Below the pieces are notes generated by a model that was given only the letters and a program-made list of their open reading frames with translations, ran no database searches and was not told the origin of the DNA. DNA of 10,333 bases from Suillus spraguei. Its lineage: Eukaryota; Basidiomycota; Agaricomycetes; Boletales; Suillaceae. Position 1 is the stretch's first letter. The number at the start of each line of letters is the position of its first letter. Positions 1-7,852 of the stretch are shown one piece after another. The position numbers and the translations under genes are program-made. The DNA is taken from assembly GCA_016800925.1 (NCBI GenBank), contig JABCPU010001249.1, positions 1 through 10,333 of the forward strand. The letters are read 5' to 3'.

Positions 1-338
1 GATCCGCGTGTGCTTCGAGGTCATACCAATGCTGTCAACTCTCTCCGCCTGACTCCTGATGAACGCTATCTTGTCAGTGCATCAATGGACTGCTCTGTTC
101 GCATCTGGGACCTCAAGATAAACCAGCGGTAGGCCAACCACTTTTGCACGACATGAACTCCTGGTCGTTGCCGTGTCTCCCGATGGACAATATATCGTCA
201 GGACTGTATTGGACGCAAAATCTATGTATGGAGCCTTGAAGCGGTACTCGCCATCTCCTCATCTATCTCTTTAATTGGGTGCCTGCGACGCCTCCCATGC
301 CCTAAACAGCTGAGTCACAACATAGGTTCGAGAGATAT

Positions 339-389
339 GTTAGTGACGTGCCATCTTTTATCTGCGCTGCTCAGCTGACACCGATACAG
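339..389 (+). other. Intron in WD40 copy A tail
   Basis: It starts GTTAGTGACG, has a CAGCTGACAC branch-like site and ends GATACAG. The copy B intron at 3792-3846 has the same start (GTTAGTGATG), a TCTGACG branch-like site and ends GGTACAG. Both lie between an (A/G)GATAT exon end and a GGCA(G/A)(C)GA(T/C)TTCTGG exon start. Conservation between the paralogues supports it. Confidence 0.75.
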
Positions 390-638
390 GGCAGCGATTT
401 CTGGAACAATACTGTGAATTCTGATACAGATTTCACACTTTCGAGTTTGTACCCGCCGCTCACAACCAATTTTCAACTTCGCCTGCGCAATTTATTTGGC
501 TCCCTGCGCTTCAGCGCTCGACCTGCAAATGCTCCCAAGCAAACACTGCTCCAACCCCGGCGTTGGACTCTCGGCTTACTCCCCACGAGAAGCTCTCGAC
601 ATTCTGTCGATGTTGTTGCTCCTTGTAAACTTGAAGAG

Positions 639-664
639 GTAGGATTATTGAAATATATTTGCAG
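639..664 (+). other. Shrunken 26-base intron remnant in WD40 copy A
   Basis: It starts GTAGGATT and ends TTTGCAG, in the position of the 61-base intron at 4077-4137 of copy B (flanks GAA-GA(T/G) and AGA(A/T)..GG.AT.AC.CC). At 26 bases it is far shorter than the 46-61 base introns elsewhere in the window and has no clear branch site. If it is read through, the frame ends at 677, just after it. Confidence 0.6.
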
Positions 665-939
665 AGAATCGGCATAACCCCTGAGACTGATGCGGAAGCA
701 GCTGCGGCTATGCAACGTACGGATGACATGAATAACAACAGTCAAGGTCAAAGTATAGCAGGGGCGCATTGCGCAAGGACTCGTGTTGCTATGCAAGGAC
801 GATCCGCACAGCTCATGAGCAAAGTTACGTTGACGAGACAGGAGAACCAACGCATGTGGTAGGATGCTGTGCATTCGATCTCCATTTTATTCGTCGTCGG
901 CCGACGTCACATTACTCGTCAGGTGTTCTGGGTCGCTGA

Positions 940-1288
940 TGCTCTGTCATTGCCTAGGGCCAGTATCTTTTTCTGTCTCCGCTCGAGCCATACGTTCTTC
1001 GAGGCCCATTACTGTAAACTGTATGAGCACGTTGAAGCTGCATCATACCCTTGCAGTTTCATTTGCTGTCCGTATCACGTCGGAATATACATACGCTGCA
1101 CCCACTGATTACCGATTTACATCCTGTTTTCTTGGCATGCTGCTGAATGCCCCAACCTGATTTAATCGATGCATGATAGCGGATCTTCAAAATTTCAGAC
1201 CTTCACTTTTATCGTGCGCACAGGTCGAAAGATCAACACTAAACTGGCATGAGAGCACCGAGAGTAAATTACAGAGGCAATTTAGCCG
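940..1288. other. Intergenic flank, no gene seen
   Basis: This is the 3' flank of WD40 copy A. Short open frames on the plus strand show no domain, no splice pattern and no conserved paralogue, so they are treated as chance. Confidence 0.5.
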
Positions 1289-1296
1289 TATAAATA
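1289..1296 (+). promoter_or_regulatory. TATA-box-like TATAAATA
   Basis: This is an exact TATAAATA on the plus strand, about 150 bases before the open frame of gene Y. A start about 30 bases downstream would place candidate ATGs at 1318 and 1377 in the transcript. The match is to sequence only, so it could be chance. Confidence 0.3.
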
Positions 1297-1797
1297 GACC
1301 CTTTGCTAACTCCACACATGACGGCATTGCTACGTCGATACCTTTGCTATAGCTACGATGTGCCCTTGCACCCATCATGATCTTTTCTTGCAGCCAAGAT
1401 CTGCCGCAGACACTAAAAGCGCATTCTTGCCGTGATATCCACTTCAAGAGATTCGATTCGATTTTACCCTGCTCAATATTAACAGGGATTCACGACTTCA
1501 GGCTTGCACAGGCATCAATCTGCCAAAGGGAGAGTGCTATCCTGGAGAGGATAGAAAAATATTGCTGCAGATCAATACTCGCTTCGCCACCTAGCGTCTA
1601 AACAGCTGCTATAAACAACTTGAATTCCTGCATGACCGTCGTCATGACCTGGATAAATGGAGCAACTCTACGATGAGCGATATGTCAAGGCTTGGAATCA
1701 TTGATAGAACAAATGCAAATGAGGCGATGGGGCCACCCATACCCCGCTATCGTCACAATGGATCTTTCTACGGCTATAAGCAGGCAAACATCATTGC

Positions 1798-1851
1798 GTA
1801 TGTCTGATTAATTAGTCAGGATATGAAGGTACTAAATTATGAAAGTTTCAG
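1798..1851 (+). other. Intron in gene Y
   Basis: GTATGT donor, GTACTAAAT branch site 21-13 bases before the end, and a TTTCAG acceptor; 54 bases. All three signals fit the fungal consensus well, making this the best evidence that gene Y was once a real plus-strand gene. Confidence 0.65.
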
Positions 1852-1928
1852 ACCCAGGAAGCCGCTGGGATGTATGTGTAAGTACTAGATGATGCGCGAA
1901 CTGCGGAGGAACTTTGTCCCATTGTCAG

Positions 1929-1986
1929 GTGTTTCGAGATACACTGCAGCTTTACACAAGTGACATACAAACTGACTATTTAACAG
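1929..1986 (+). other. Second intron in gene Y
   Basis: GTGTTT donor, AACTGACTA branch-like site and a TTAACAG acceptor; 58 bases. Removing it joins GTC-AG to A-CCT and gives an uninterrupted frame, IVR then PFLLSM, on both sides. Confidence 0.5.
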
Positions 1987-2249
1987 ACCTTTCTTACTTT
2001 CAATGTCCAACCACACTCATGGTCATCAACTCTGTGCATTATTGATCGCTGCAATTTATTTCCCGTTCACCCGCTGCTGACTGTTACAGTGCAGTGATTC
2101 ATTCCAAGACATTCTCAGTTAACATAATGCCGCGCAAAGAAGCCAGTTCACCCACGTTAGAAAACAGGACGGACTTAAGTTCCAGTTCCGATAAGCGCAG
2201 AGGGCCTACCTCCCTATGGTGCACAGTACTATCAGGACCCTCTGGAAAG

Positions 2250-2300
2250 GTGAGCCACCGCATTGAGATGTCGTCAAGTAACTAACTCGATAATAAACAG
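2250..2300 (+). other. First intron of WD40 copy B
   Basis: GTGAGC donor after TCTGGAAAG, an AACTAACTC branch site and an AAACAG acceptor; 51 bases. It follows 41 complete codons from the ATG at 2127. Confidence 0.6.
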
Positions 2301-2487
2301 GCGGGAATGAAGCGCTCCCTCCTCGATGGCAAAAGTTCAAAGTGTTGGATAACAAACCAAAATATCAAGACGATAGACTCCTAATGTATTCAGAAAAACG
2401 ACCTCTGCCAGGAGTCCGACTGGGTCAGTGAAGAATTTGGCACCGGGAGTGAGAAATTGACGACTACATATAGATGCACCGGGAGAT

Positions 2488-2589
2488 CTTATTTCCGGAT
2501 GCGAATGGCACATCTCACCGCTTGGTCGGTCCTACTTCGTCAACCACAATACTTGGACCACATCGTGGAAGAAACCAACACCAGAACGT
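2488..2589 (+). other. WW-like domain coding segment, first Trp replaced by Cys
   Basis: The residues match the WW pattern: GRSYFVNHNTWTTSWKKP has the aromatic pair, the NHNT turn, the second Trp and the closing Pro. At the first signature Trp (usually LPxGWE) the sequence is ISGCEW, with TGC where TGG is expected. A Trp two residues later may or may not compensate. WW domains bind Pro-rich ligands; loss of the first Trp usually weakens the fold. The frame is open from 2461. Confidence 0.7.
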
Positions 2590-3502
2590 CTAGCAGGGAG
2601 CCTGACACCAGAATGTGTCATTGAAGGTCACTCCGCGTTCATATGGAGCCTTGCTTGTTTGGGCACTAGTGGCAATATACTGAGCGCGTCGTCTGATCGC
2701 TCAATTCGTCGATCGGCGAAAGACGGAGGGAAGCTTTGGGATGGTGACAGTGGGATGGTGATCTCAATGGCACTATGTCCAGATGAAACAATGCTCGTGA
2801 GCGGAAACGCTGATGGCAAAGTTCAGTTGTGGAATACAAAAAAGGGGAATATGGTCGGAGACCCATGGAAGGCTCATCGTGATACAGTGAGGTACCTTCA
2901 TTGGTCTCCAAGTGCGATGGAGATAGTAAGTGGATCACACGATGGCACCATACGACGATGGAACCCGCTTACTGGCCAAGAAATGGCACATCCGATAGCG
3001 ACCAGTCACGGTTGGGTGTCTGTTGTCAGATACTCCCCACAAGGCGATAAGCTCGCAAGTGGCGGTGCGGACAAGGTGATTTGTGTATGGTCAACTGATG
3101 GCGAGCTCCTCATCGAGATCAATGAGCACGACGACTGGGTGATGTCGTTATGTTGGTCCAATGCTGGTACACACATATTCTCCGCATCATTAGATAGTAC
3201 CATTAGGAAATGGCGGTCGACTGATGGTAAGGAGCTCGCCATCCTCCGCGGTCATACCAGCGGCATCAACTCCCTTTTGTTTATCTCCCGATGAAAGCCA
3301 TCTTTTCAGTGCATCAAAGGACCATTCAGTTCGCATCTGGAACCTCAAGACCAATCAGGCGATTGGAGACCCACTCTTCCATGACGACCAAATCTGGACT
3401 CTTGCCATGTTTCCTGACAGCACACACTTTGCCAGTGCTGGTGTGGACGCAAAGGTCTATGTATGGAGCATGGACGCAGTGCTGAAGCAGCACGGTGGTA
3501 GC

Positions 3503-3731
3503 GTGCGTATGCATATTGCCGTCGTTGGCGTTTTTTGTCTGAGCGGATTTGGGGTATCGTTCAGGGTGCGCATGGGTAGCAACGCAGAGCTCGTCGCGAA
3601 GTTCACAGTAGGTCAACTCTATTTCTCTTCCACAGCAATCTCATTCTATCCCAGGGATGCAACAGCTCGAATTAAATACGTGCGCCAATCAGTTGCAAAT
3701 ATTCTCATACATTGTTCATTCATATTTTTAG
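3503..3731 (+). other. Long intron-like segment in WD40 copy B
   Basis: The last WD40 strand (VYVWSMDAVLK) is followed by GTGCGT at 3503. The next recognisable tail exon, shared with copy A, begins after TTTTTAG at 3731. The segment is 229 bases, about four times the other introns here, and stays open in the WD40 frame until the stop at 3737-3739. It may hold two introns around a small exon: TTCAG near 3562 and GTAGGT near 3608 could be its borders. Copy A has no equivalent and is about 170 bases shorter here. Confidence 0.4.
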
Positions 3732-3791
3732 GTATGTGACTCCCCTCCCATACTCAAACAGCAATCCTACAACAGCACATTTGGAAGATAT

Positions 3792-3846
3792 GTTAGTGAT
3801 GTTCATTTTCCCTCGGCGCTTCCTAGTCTGACGCTCAGTGGTACAG
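3792..3846 (+). other. Intron in WD40 copy B tail
   Basis: It is 55 bases: GTTAGT donor, TCTGACGC branch-like site and GGTACAG acceptor, phase 0 between TTT-GGA-AGA-TAT and GGC-AAT-GAC. It is the counterpart of the intron at 339-389. Confidence 0.75.
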
Positions 3847-4076
3847 GGCAATGACTTCTGGGGCAATAATACGGACCCGATCCACGCCGCTCCGCAGGCA
3901 CACTATCTCTCCTTCGTCTACACAATGTGTTCAGTTTCCTCCGCCCCAGAACTCAACCTGTTGATGCGCTCCAAGCAATCCCACTCAAGATCCGGCACCG
4001 GAGCTTCAACTTCTTTCCTGCGAGAACCTCAACAGCTCTGAGTTCTGTCAATGTTGCTCCGTGTCGCGATGAAGAT

Positions 4077-4137
4077 GTGAGTTTGCCATTATCGATATTT
4101 TCCCGTCCTTCATATCCCCGATCGACAAATTTTGCAG
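4077..4137 (+). other. Last intron of WD40 copy B
   Basis: It is 61 bases, GTGAGT donor and TTTGCAG acceptor, phase 0. It joins NVAPCRDED to RYGITPPSEAEVAAAM. The same junction exists in copy A at 639-664 in shortened form. Confidence 0.75.
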
Positions 4138-4828
4138 AGATACGGTATCACTCCTCCATCTGAGGCAGAAGTGGCCGCAGCTATGGGAACCACGGGCGAC
4201 AATCAGGCTGATAGTTCAGCACAACAAGGTCAAGCTGTATTGGGAGCGCAACGTTCTCAAGTACTATGCAAGGGCAATCAACACCTATGGTTCACCCACG
4301 AAATTCTAGCGCTGGCACGGATGAATCGTCGTGTATGATAGGTTGCTGTGGGCTTTCGTTTCATTTGTCTTGGCGCACTACTAGTAGTGATTAGGTGTCC
4401 CCTGCGCTAGCAGCTGATTCTTCGGTGGCCATCTTTCCCGCCTACTATGTTCTCAAACAAATTTCGTTATACCGGTACGCCCACTTCGTCCAACGCTAGG
4501 TTACTTCACATCCGCCAAGTGAAATTTGACATCCTCTCACACGACGACGCACGCGCTCACATGTACCTATGGATTATCTGGTTATCCATACTTCCGCCCA
4601 TGATACTTCACTTACACTATTCTCAGCATCCGTTATTACATCACGCTTGTTCACGTATCCATAAATACATAATCATTAATAATTATTGATGTGACTGCGA
4701 TAGGCCATCGGTCGACCTGTCACCGGCAGCTGTAATAATGAATGACGGGCGGTTTTATGTAATGACAATGTATTCTGACTACGCTTCGCTGTTTGAACTC
4801 TATGTGATTTGAAGTGCGGAGTTTTCGA

Positions 4829-4851
4829 AACGAGTCAACTCTCGACTCGTT
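4829..4851. repeat. Short perfect inverted repeat
   Basis: AACGAGTC at 4829-4836 and GACTCGTT at 4844-4851 are exact reverse complements around a 7-base centre. It could form a small hairpin or bind a dimeric protein. No other copy was seen in the window. Confidence 0.5.
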
Positions 4852-5050
4852 GAACTGCGACTTCTCGTTCACAGGTGGCAGCTAACGCGCACTGCTCAGG
4901 GACAGGAATGCAGAGTAAGTACCACTCGACCGTATTTGCGGCCGCTACGCCACTTGCAGGATTGCTGTAAGCACCGGTTACTTCGGATCCATTACTCGCA
5001 GATAGTGATACTTGGCAGTAAAGAGATAGGAGAGTGATAGAGGTAATCAC
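4835..5050 (-). CDS. Weak candidate: small protein with signal-like N terminus
   Basis: The minus strand is open for 71 codons from an ATG at 5050. The N terminus (MITSITLLSLYCQVSLSAS) is hydrophobic and could be a secretion signal, and four Cys are present in all. A TATAAAG-like stretch lies about 25 bases upstream on the same strand. There is no family match, no paralogue and no splice evidence. An open frame of this length can arise by chance, so this is a candidate only. Confidence 0.15.
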   Translation of the reverse strand: MITSITLLSLYCQVSLSASNGSEVTGAYSNPASGVAAANTVEWYLLCIPVPEQCALAATCEREVAVQRVES

Positions 5051-5406
5051 CGCATGTCCCTTCCCATAAACTTTATAAACTGTTCCGCGACGCCTGTGAC
5101 TGTGAAGCAGCTAACTTGACGGTGTACTTGAAGTTGAAGGGCACTATGCCAATGTCACCAAGTCCCTGTGTTTATCACGAGCACCAAGAATGGAAGTCTG
5201 CATGTGTCGTGTGTTTTGCGCCATCGAGAGGGTAAATCTCCTTACTTCGGATCAAATTCGGGTACATAATCACTAGCACTGCGGAAACGAGGTCTCGGCT
5301 CGAGGGTCCAACCCGATATATAGATTCTAGTGTGTGCCATTGAAATTCGTTGATCGAGCCTTGTCATTGGTCAAAGACCAGTTGCGGTACGAACACTAAA
5401 TATCAA

Positions 5407-5869
5407 ATGTCAGTGCATTCAAATATTCGAGCTCAAGTCTCACGAGTGGATGAAAATCTGTAAGCAATATCGGACCGACCGTCTTCATTGAAGTTCTGTT
5501 GGTGCACTTGGCACTCGTAGTTCGTTGAAAAGCCAGCACGAGCATTGAGAATAAGACAACTCCTGCCATATATGAGTTTGACACAGTCGGTCTCACCATT
5601 GGACCAACGTGTTGTTCCAGTTGTGACAAAGGAATGAGGAAAGCTGAGCTGGAAAGAATTCTGACGTGCGCGACCAAGGTCAGGAACCGCTGATGTGTCA
5701 GCATTTCGAAGAAGCGGCAACCTGAACCGAAGACGCCATAATTCAAGAAGCCAGCATCACATTAGCAGGGAAGCAACCGGAGGCTCTAAATGTGGCCAAG
5801 TACAGGTCTTTCTGGTGGCAGACTCTCAGAGTCCCATTGGCCTCAGGTCGGCCGTCACCAAGACTATGA
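5407..5869 (+). pseudogene. Gene X copy 1: unrecognised duplicated gene
   Basis: Family not recognised. Comparison with copy 2 reveals plus-strand coding. The segment TPAIYEFDTVGLTIGPTCCS (about 5559-5618) is identical in protein in both copies, while the DNA differs mainly at third codon positions. Further on, HFEEAAT (about 5702), AGKQPEALNVAKYRSF (about 5765-5812) and the ending SPRL-stop (TGA 5867-5869) align with HYHYEEAAT, AGKQPEAQNVAKYRSF and SPRL-stop in copy 2. An ATG lies at 5407, but its frame stops early because one base is missing after ATGTCA compared with copy 2. A TGA follows EEAAT at about 5723. Reading frames change along the gene, through introns or indels. A CCSSC motif suggests metal binding or disulfides, but this is speculative. 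Open frames on the minus strand are also partly conserved, so the strand is likely rather than certain. Confidence 0.45.
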
Positions 5870-6405
5870 TAATCTAACATAACATTTTTCAAAGAGGTTC
5901 TGTGCAACTCTCCTTGCAGTATTCTACTAGGATTCCTTCTGTGCATGACTGTTTAGGTACACGCTCGCCGTAAAGCTATTGGTGCTGCACTGCAACGATT
6001 TGCCATCGTCTGGCCACAAGGCAAGTAACACCCCAAAATCATTTCAGTCAAAGCTTCTATAATGCGTGTGGTTTTTCCAAGGTCTTGTGTAGCTATCGCA
6101 CGCAGTAGTGGAAAATGTCGGATGTCGGCTCGTGGAACGAAAAGTGATCTTGTTCTTGCCTACGCCTGAATTAGAGGCACTGACAAAATAACAATATGGC
6201 AGTTTCGGTACACCGGTCCAAGCCACAGGTGTCAGGGAACTAATGGTATTTCGAAATGGAACGATGTCATGGTACGTATGTCAAGCGTCCGACTAACCAG
6301 ACGTTCGACCTAAAGATTCGCAGACGGTGCTGGCATTTGCATCGCGAAGCCCAGATCAATGACGTTGAATAATTTTGTTCGGTTTAACCTTTGTGCCTCA
6401 TGGGG
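5870..6405 (+). promoter_or_regulatory. Upstream region of ferritin-fold gene copy 1
   Basis: About 540 bases conserved in order with 8358-8894 in unit 2, but with scattered changes that show no codon rhythm. Short frame fragments occur on both strands. I treat it as promoter and 5' flank, including the 3' flank of gene X. It ends just before a TATA box. Confidence 0.4.
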
Positions 6406-6412
6406 TATAAAG
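6406..6412 (+). promoter_or_regulatory. TATA box of ferritin-fold gene copy 1
   Basis: TATAAAG, 49 bases before the ATG at 6461 and matched by TATAAAG at 8895 in unit 2 in the same context (GCCTCATGGG(G)TATAAAGAG). Its position and conservation fit a core promoter. Confidence 0.6.
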
Positions 6413-6460
6413 AGTGGCATGTTATGCCTACTAATGCCCGTTTTCATTTTTGGCACCAGT

Positions 6461-7573
6461 ATGAAAGTCACCGCCGCTTCTGTAACTCTTCTGGTCGCTA
6501 CTGCTCTCCCTGAGCTCTGCGCTGCGCTGCCCACCGAACGTGATAGCAGTGTGCCAACAGGTGAGTTCGTTGCTTGCCCTATTTTCAATGATAAGCTCAT
6601 GCCATCGGCTTATCAAGAAATTCAAATTCTAAATTTCGCACTCACGCTTGAACACCTTGAAAATGCCTTTTACACACAAGGCTTGCAGAAGTACACCCAG
6701 CAGGACTTCCTTAATGCAGACCTGCCTGCCTGGGCCCGTGGACGATGGAATCAAATTGCACAACACGAGTCGACGCACGTGTCATTCCTTGAGAGCGTAA
6801 TTGGTGATCAGGCTGTACAGCCATGCACCTACAGTTTGTGAGTAGAGATTCAGGTAATCTATACGTTACTGAATGGGCTGTCGTCGCGTTAGCCCTGACA
6901 CGGACCCAATGTCTTTCGTAACAACTAGTTTCAAGTTGGAGACGGTCGGCGTTTCAGCGTATTCTGGCGCGGCCCAGTTCTTGGCGACCTCAGTAAGGTG
7001 TGGTCATCATTTGATTACGATTGTGCTAATTTCGTCAGGATTATATTACGTCATCGGGTGCTATTCTAGCTGTTGAAGCAAGACAGTCAGCATGGATTAA
7101 TTCGGCGGTTTGAATGCTAACCCGTGGAACACTGCGTTCGATGTATGTCACCTTACTCGTTGCTGAAGTGTGCTACTCAAACCCATCTGTTTAGACTCCA
7201 CTTAGCCTTAACCACGTGTGGACAATCGCGTCGGGCGTTGTCGTGTCATGCCCTTCCTCAAACATGCCACTGCCTGTGAAAGCGTTTCCCGCATTAACCT
7301 TCCCGCCGATGCCCAGCCAGGCCAGACCGTCCAAGTTTCTTTCGACGCAACAACGACCTCTGAGCCACTCTATGTCGCGTTCATTTGCTGGCCTCGGTGC
7401 CACTTATGTACCAACTGAGCCCTCAAATGACCGTCGAAATCCCATCGACTCTACAGGGTGTCGTGTTCCCTGTGATCACTTCCAGTAATACGGCGGTGAC
7501 CGATAGCGTGACGATCGCTGGACCCACCTTTTTGAGTTTTTGACTTCAACTAAACGGGGTGGACGTGGCGTAA
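6461..7573 (+). pseudogene. Rds1-like secreted ferritin-fold protein, copy 1, frame-broken
   Basis: Five exons: 6461-6560, 6618-6837, 6893-6992, 7039-7142 and 7195-7573, introns 46-57 bases, about 300 residues. Residues 1-22 form a signal peptide (MKVTAASVTLLVATALPELC). The four-helix ferritin-like core (Ferritin_2 type, as in fission yeast Rds1 and desiccation-related proteins) shows E45/E48 in LTLEHLENAFY, E84..H87 in IAQHESTHVSFL, E123 in LETVGVSAYSGAAQF and E153 in VEARQSAW, where the expected His is Gln156. A C-terminal beta-type segment follows (SCPSSNMPLPVKAFPALTFP, then QPGQTVQVSF). The start fits the signal peptide and TATA spacing. The first three exons are intact. Exon 4 lacks one T near 7111 (GCGGTTTGA), giving a stop. 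Exon 5 has shifts near 7304, 7385, 7413 and 7540. The family is linked to stress and nutrient response; its reaction is not established here. Confidence 0.8.
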
Positions 7574-7852
7574 AGTGCTCCAAGTGGTGTGAATTGTTAC
7601 TGTATGAATTTTCTTTTTGACTTTTTTAACAGGTTTTTGTCGGTATCTAGTATATTGTCGGAGTTTCTCCTCGTAAAAACATTCTTTAAGAACTTTGAAC
7701 ATTCCCTATAGTACGTACTTATACGTACGTCTGGACGCAGACATTGTATATATGATCTCGCTAGAGCGTCCTGTGACCCGTGCGGCCAACTCGCACTGGT
7801 CAAATTCGAGTCCACACCCGTTGTGCCTTCGGCACAGGAAGCTAATGTCAAA
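7574..7852 (+). other. 3' flank of ferritin-fold copy 1 and junction to unit 2
   Basis: An AT-rich 3' region conserved at 10079-10333. It holds a GTACGTA hairpin (7711-7728) and a second small hairpin, TGTGCC-TTC-GGCACA (7822-7836), found only here. The motif GACCCGTGCGGCCAACTCGC recurs at about 10280. No gene was seen. Confidence 0.5.
7711..7728 (+). other. 3'-flank hairpin GTACGTA-CTTA-TACGTAC
   Basis: A perfect 7-base stem with a 4-base loop, about 140 bases past the stop of ferritin-fold copy 1. Unit 2 has GTACGTA-CTTCG-TGCGTAC at 10226-10244, where one pair becomes a T-G (U-G in RNA) wobble, so a transcript hairpin is kept. It could affect mRNA ending or stability; this is unproven. Confidence 0.5.

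Larger units (their letters stand above)
1..939 (+). pseudogene. WD40-repeat gene, copy A: 3' part only, frame-broken
   Basis: Bases 1-132 encode one clear WD40 repeat (LRGHT..VNSL..TPDERYLVSASMD..VRIWDLK), then a TAG. Comparison with copy B shows the last repeat follows but is broken: one base is missing after AACCAG (about 127), one in TGGTCGTTG (about 168) and one in GCAAAATC (about 220). The C-terminal tail follows in small exons. A 51-base intron lies at 339-389. The next exon begins with a GSDFWNN motif and ends CKLEE. A 26-base intron remnant lies at 639-664. The last exon starts RIGITPETDAEAAAAM and stops at 862. A shift by one base there would continue into a VGCCAFDLHF tail ending at 939, matching an IGCCGLSFHL tail in copy B. 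WD40 propellers are scaffolds for protein binding; no partner can be inferred. The 5' part lies outside the window. Confidence 0.8.
1436..2080 (+). pseudogene. Gene Y: unrecognised broken gene with two introns
   Basis: I do not recognise the family. One plus-strand frame stays open from 1436 to 1797 except for a TAG at 1592-1594. Its residues look like ordinary protein, for example LLQINTRFAT before the stop and LEFLHDRRHDLDKW after it. A near-ideal intron follows (1798-1851). The exon at 1852-1928 reads TQEAAGMYV, a TAA at 1879-1881, then VLDDARTAEELCPIVR. A second intron (1929-1986) keeps that frame, and the last exon reads PFLLSMSNHTHGHQLC and onward to a TGA at 2078-2080. Both internal stops are one C-to-T change from a Gln codon. 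The frame on either side of the first intron differs by one base, so an indel is also needed. The 5' end is unclear. The segment could instead be 5' exons of the WD40 gene that follows. Confidence 0.45.
2127..4394 (+). pseudogene. WW-domain plus seven-WD40-repeat gene, copy B, frame-interrupted
   Basis: Likely start: ATG at 2127 (MPRKEASSPT), with a Ser-rich N terminus and an intron at 2250-2300. The next small exons, up to a possible intron at 2424-2473, are uncertain. A WW-like domain follows at 2488-2589. Seven WD40 repeats run from about 2626 to 3490: GHSAFIWSL, GMVISMALCPDE, DTVRYLHWSPS, GWVSVVRYSPQG, DWVMSLCWSNAG, GHTSGINSL and DQIWTLAMFPDS, most ending in a W strand such as VQLW, IRRW, ICVW, IRKW, VRIW or VYVW. 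That is one full propeller. The T run at 3275-3278 has one T more than the frame allows, so the frame moves between repeat parts LRGHTSGINSL and LSPDESHLF. A tail of small exons follows (3732-3791, 3847-4076, 4138 onward) with another frame break near 3895, ending at a TGA at 4336-4338, or in the shifted CCGLSFHL tail at 4394. Such proteins are presumed cytosolic interaction scaffolds. Copy A lies upstream in tandem. Confidence 0.8.
4395..5403. other. Intergenic stretch between the WD40 and ferritin-fold clusters
   Basis: No recognisable domain was found on either strand. It contains an AT-rich stretch (about 4640-4690), a small inverted repeat at 4829-4851 and a weak minus-strand open frame at 4835-5050. 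It ends where the 2.5 kb duplicated block begins. Confidence 0.5.
5404..7840 (+). repeat. Tandem duplication, unit 1 (~2.4-2.5 kb)
   Basis: Unit 1 runs from the AGTGCATTCAAATATTCGAG motif near 5411 to the GCACTGGTCAAATT motif near 7795. The same landmarks recur in order in unit 2: 5411/7859, 5957/8451, 6461/8974, 7216/9732, 7771/10278. The offset rises from about 2448 to about 2516, so the units differ by small indels. It carries gene X copy 1 and ferritin-fold copy 1. Exact borders cannot be set by eye. Confidence 0.85.

Noticed and set aside
473..874. Minus-strand 133-codon open frame
   Set aside because: It lies antisense to the WD40 copy A tail exons, which have paralogue and splice support. 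It has no recognisable motif of its own.
1377..1601. Plus-strand 74-codon frame starting ATG at 1377
   Set aside because: It overlaps gene Y in another frame. It is Cys/Ser-rich without a recognised motif, and its ATG sits inside a possible intron end (TTTTCTTGCAG).
2659..2938. Minus-strand open frames opposite the WD40 repeats
   Set aside because: They are antisense to a clear propeller coding frame and contain no motif.
5396..5746. Minus-strand 116-codon frame, partly conserved in unit 2 (GP(M/I)VRPTVSNSYMAG)
   Set aside because: It overlaps gene X. In this region its third positions coincide with those of the plus frame, so its conservation may be a shadow. The plus frame has fewer amino-acid changes and a shared stop codon. 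It is not fully excluded.
6044..6130. Minus-strand LGKTTRIIEAL, resembling a Walker A / helicase motif
   Set aside because: In unit 2 the same place reads RKTMRTIEAL with no glycine. Differences show no codon rhythm, and no other helicase motifs are nearby. Probably chance.
7822..7836. TGTGCC-TTC-GGCACA hairpin resembling a bacterial terminator
   Set aside because: The context is fungal, no T run follows, and unit 2 lacks it in the visible part.
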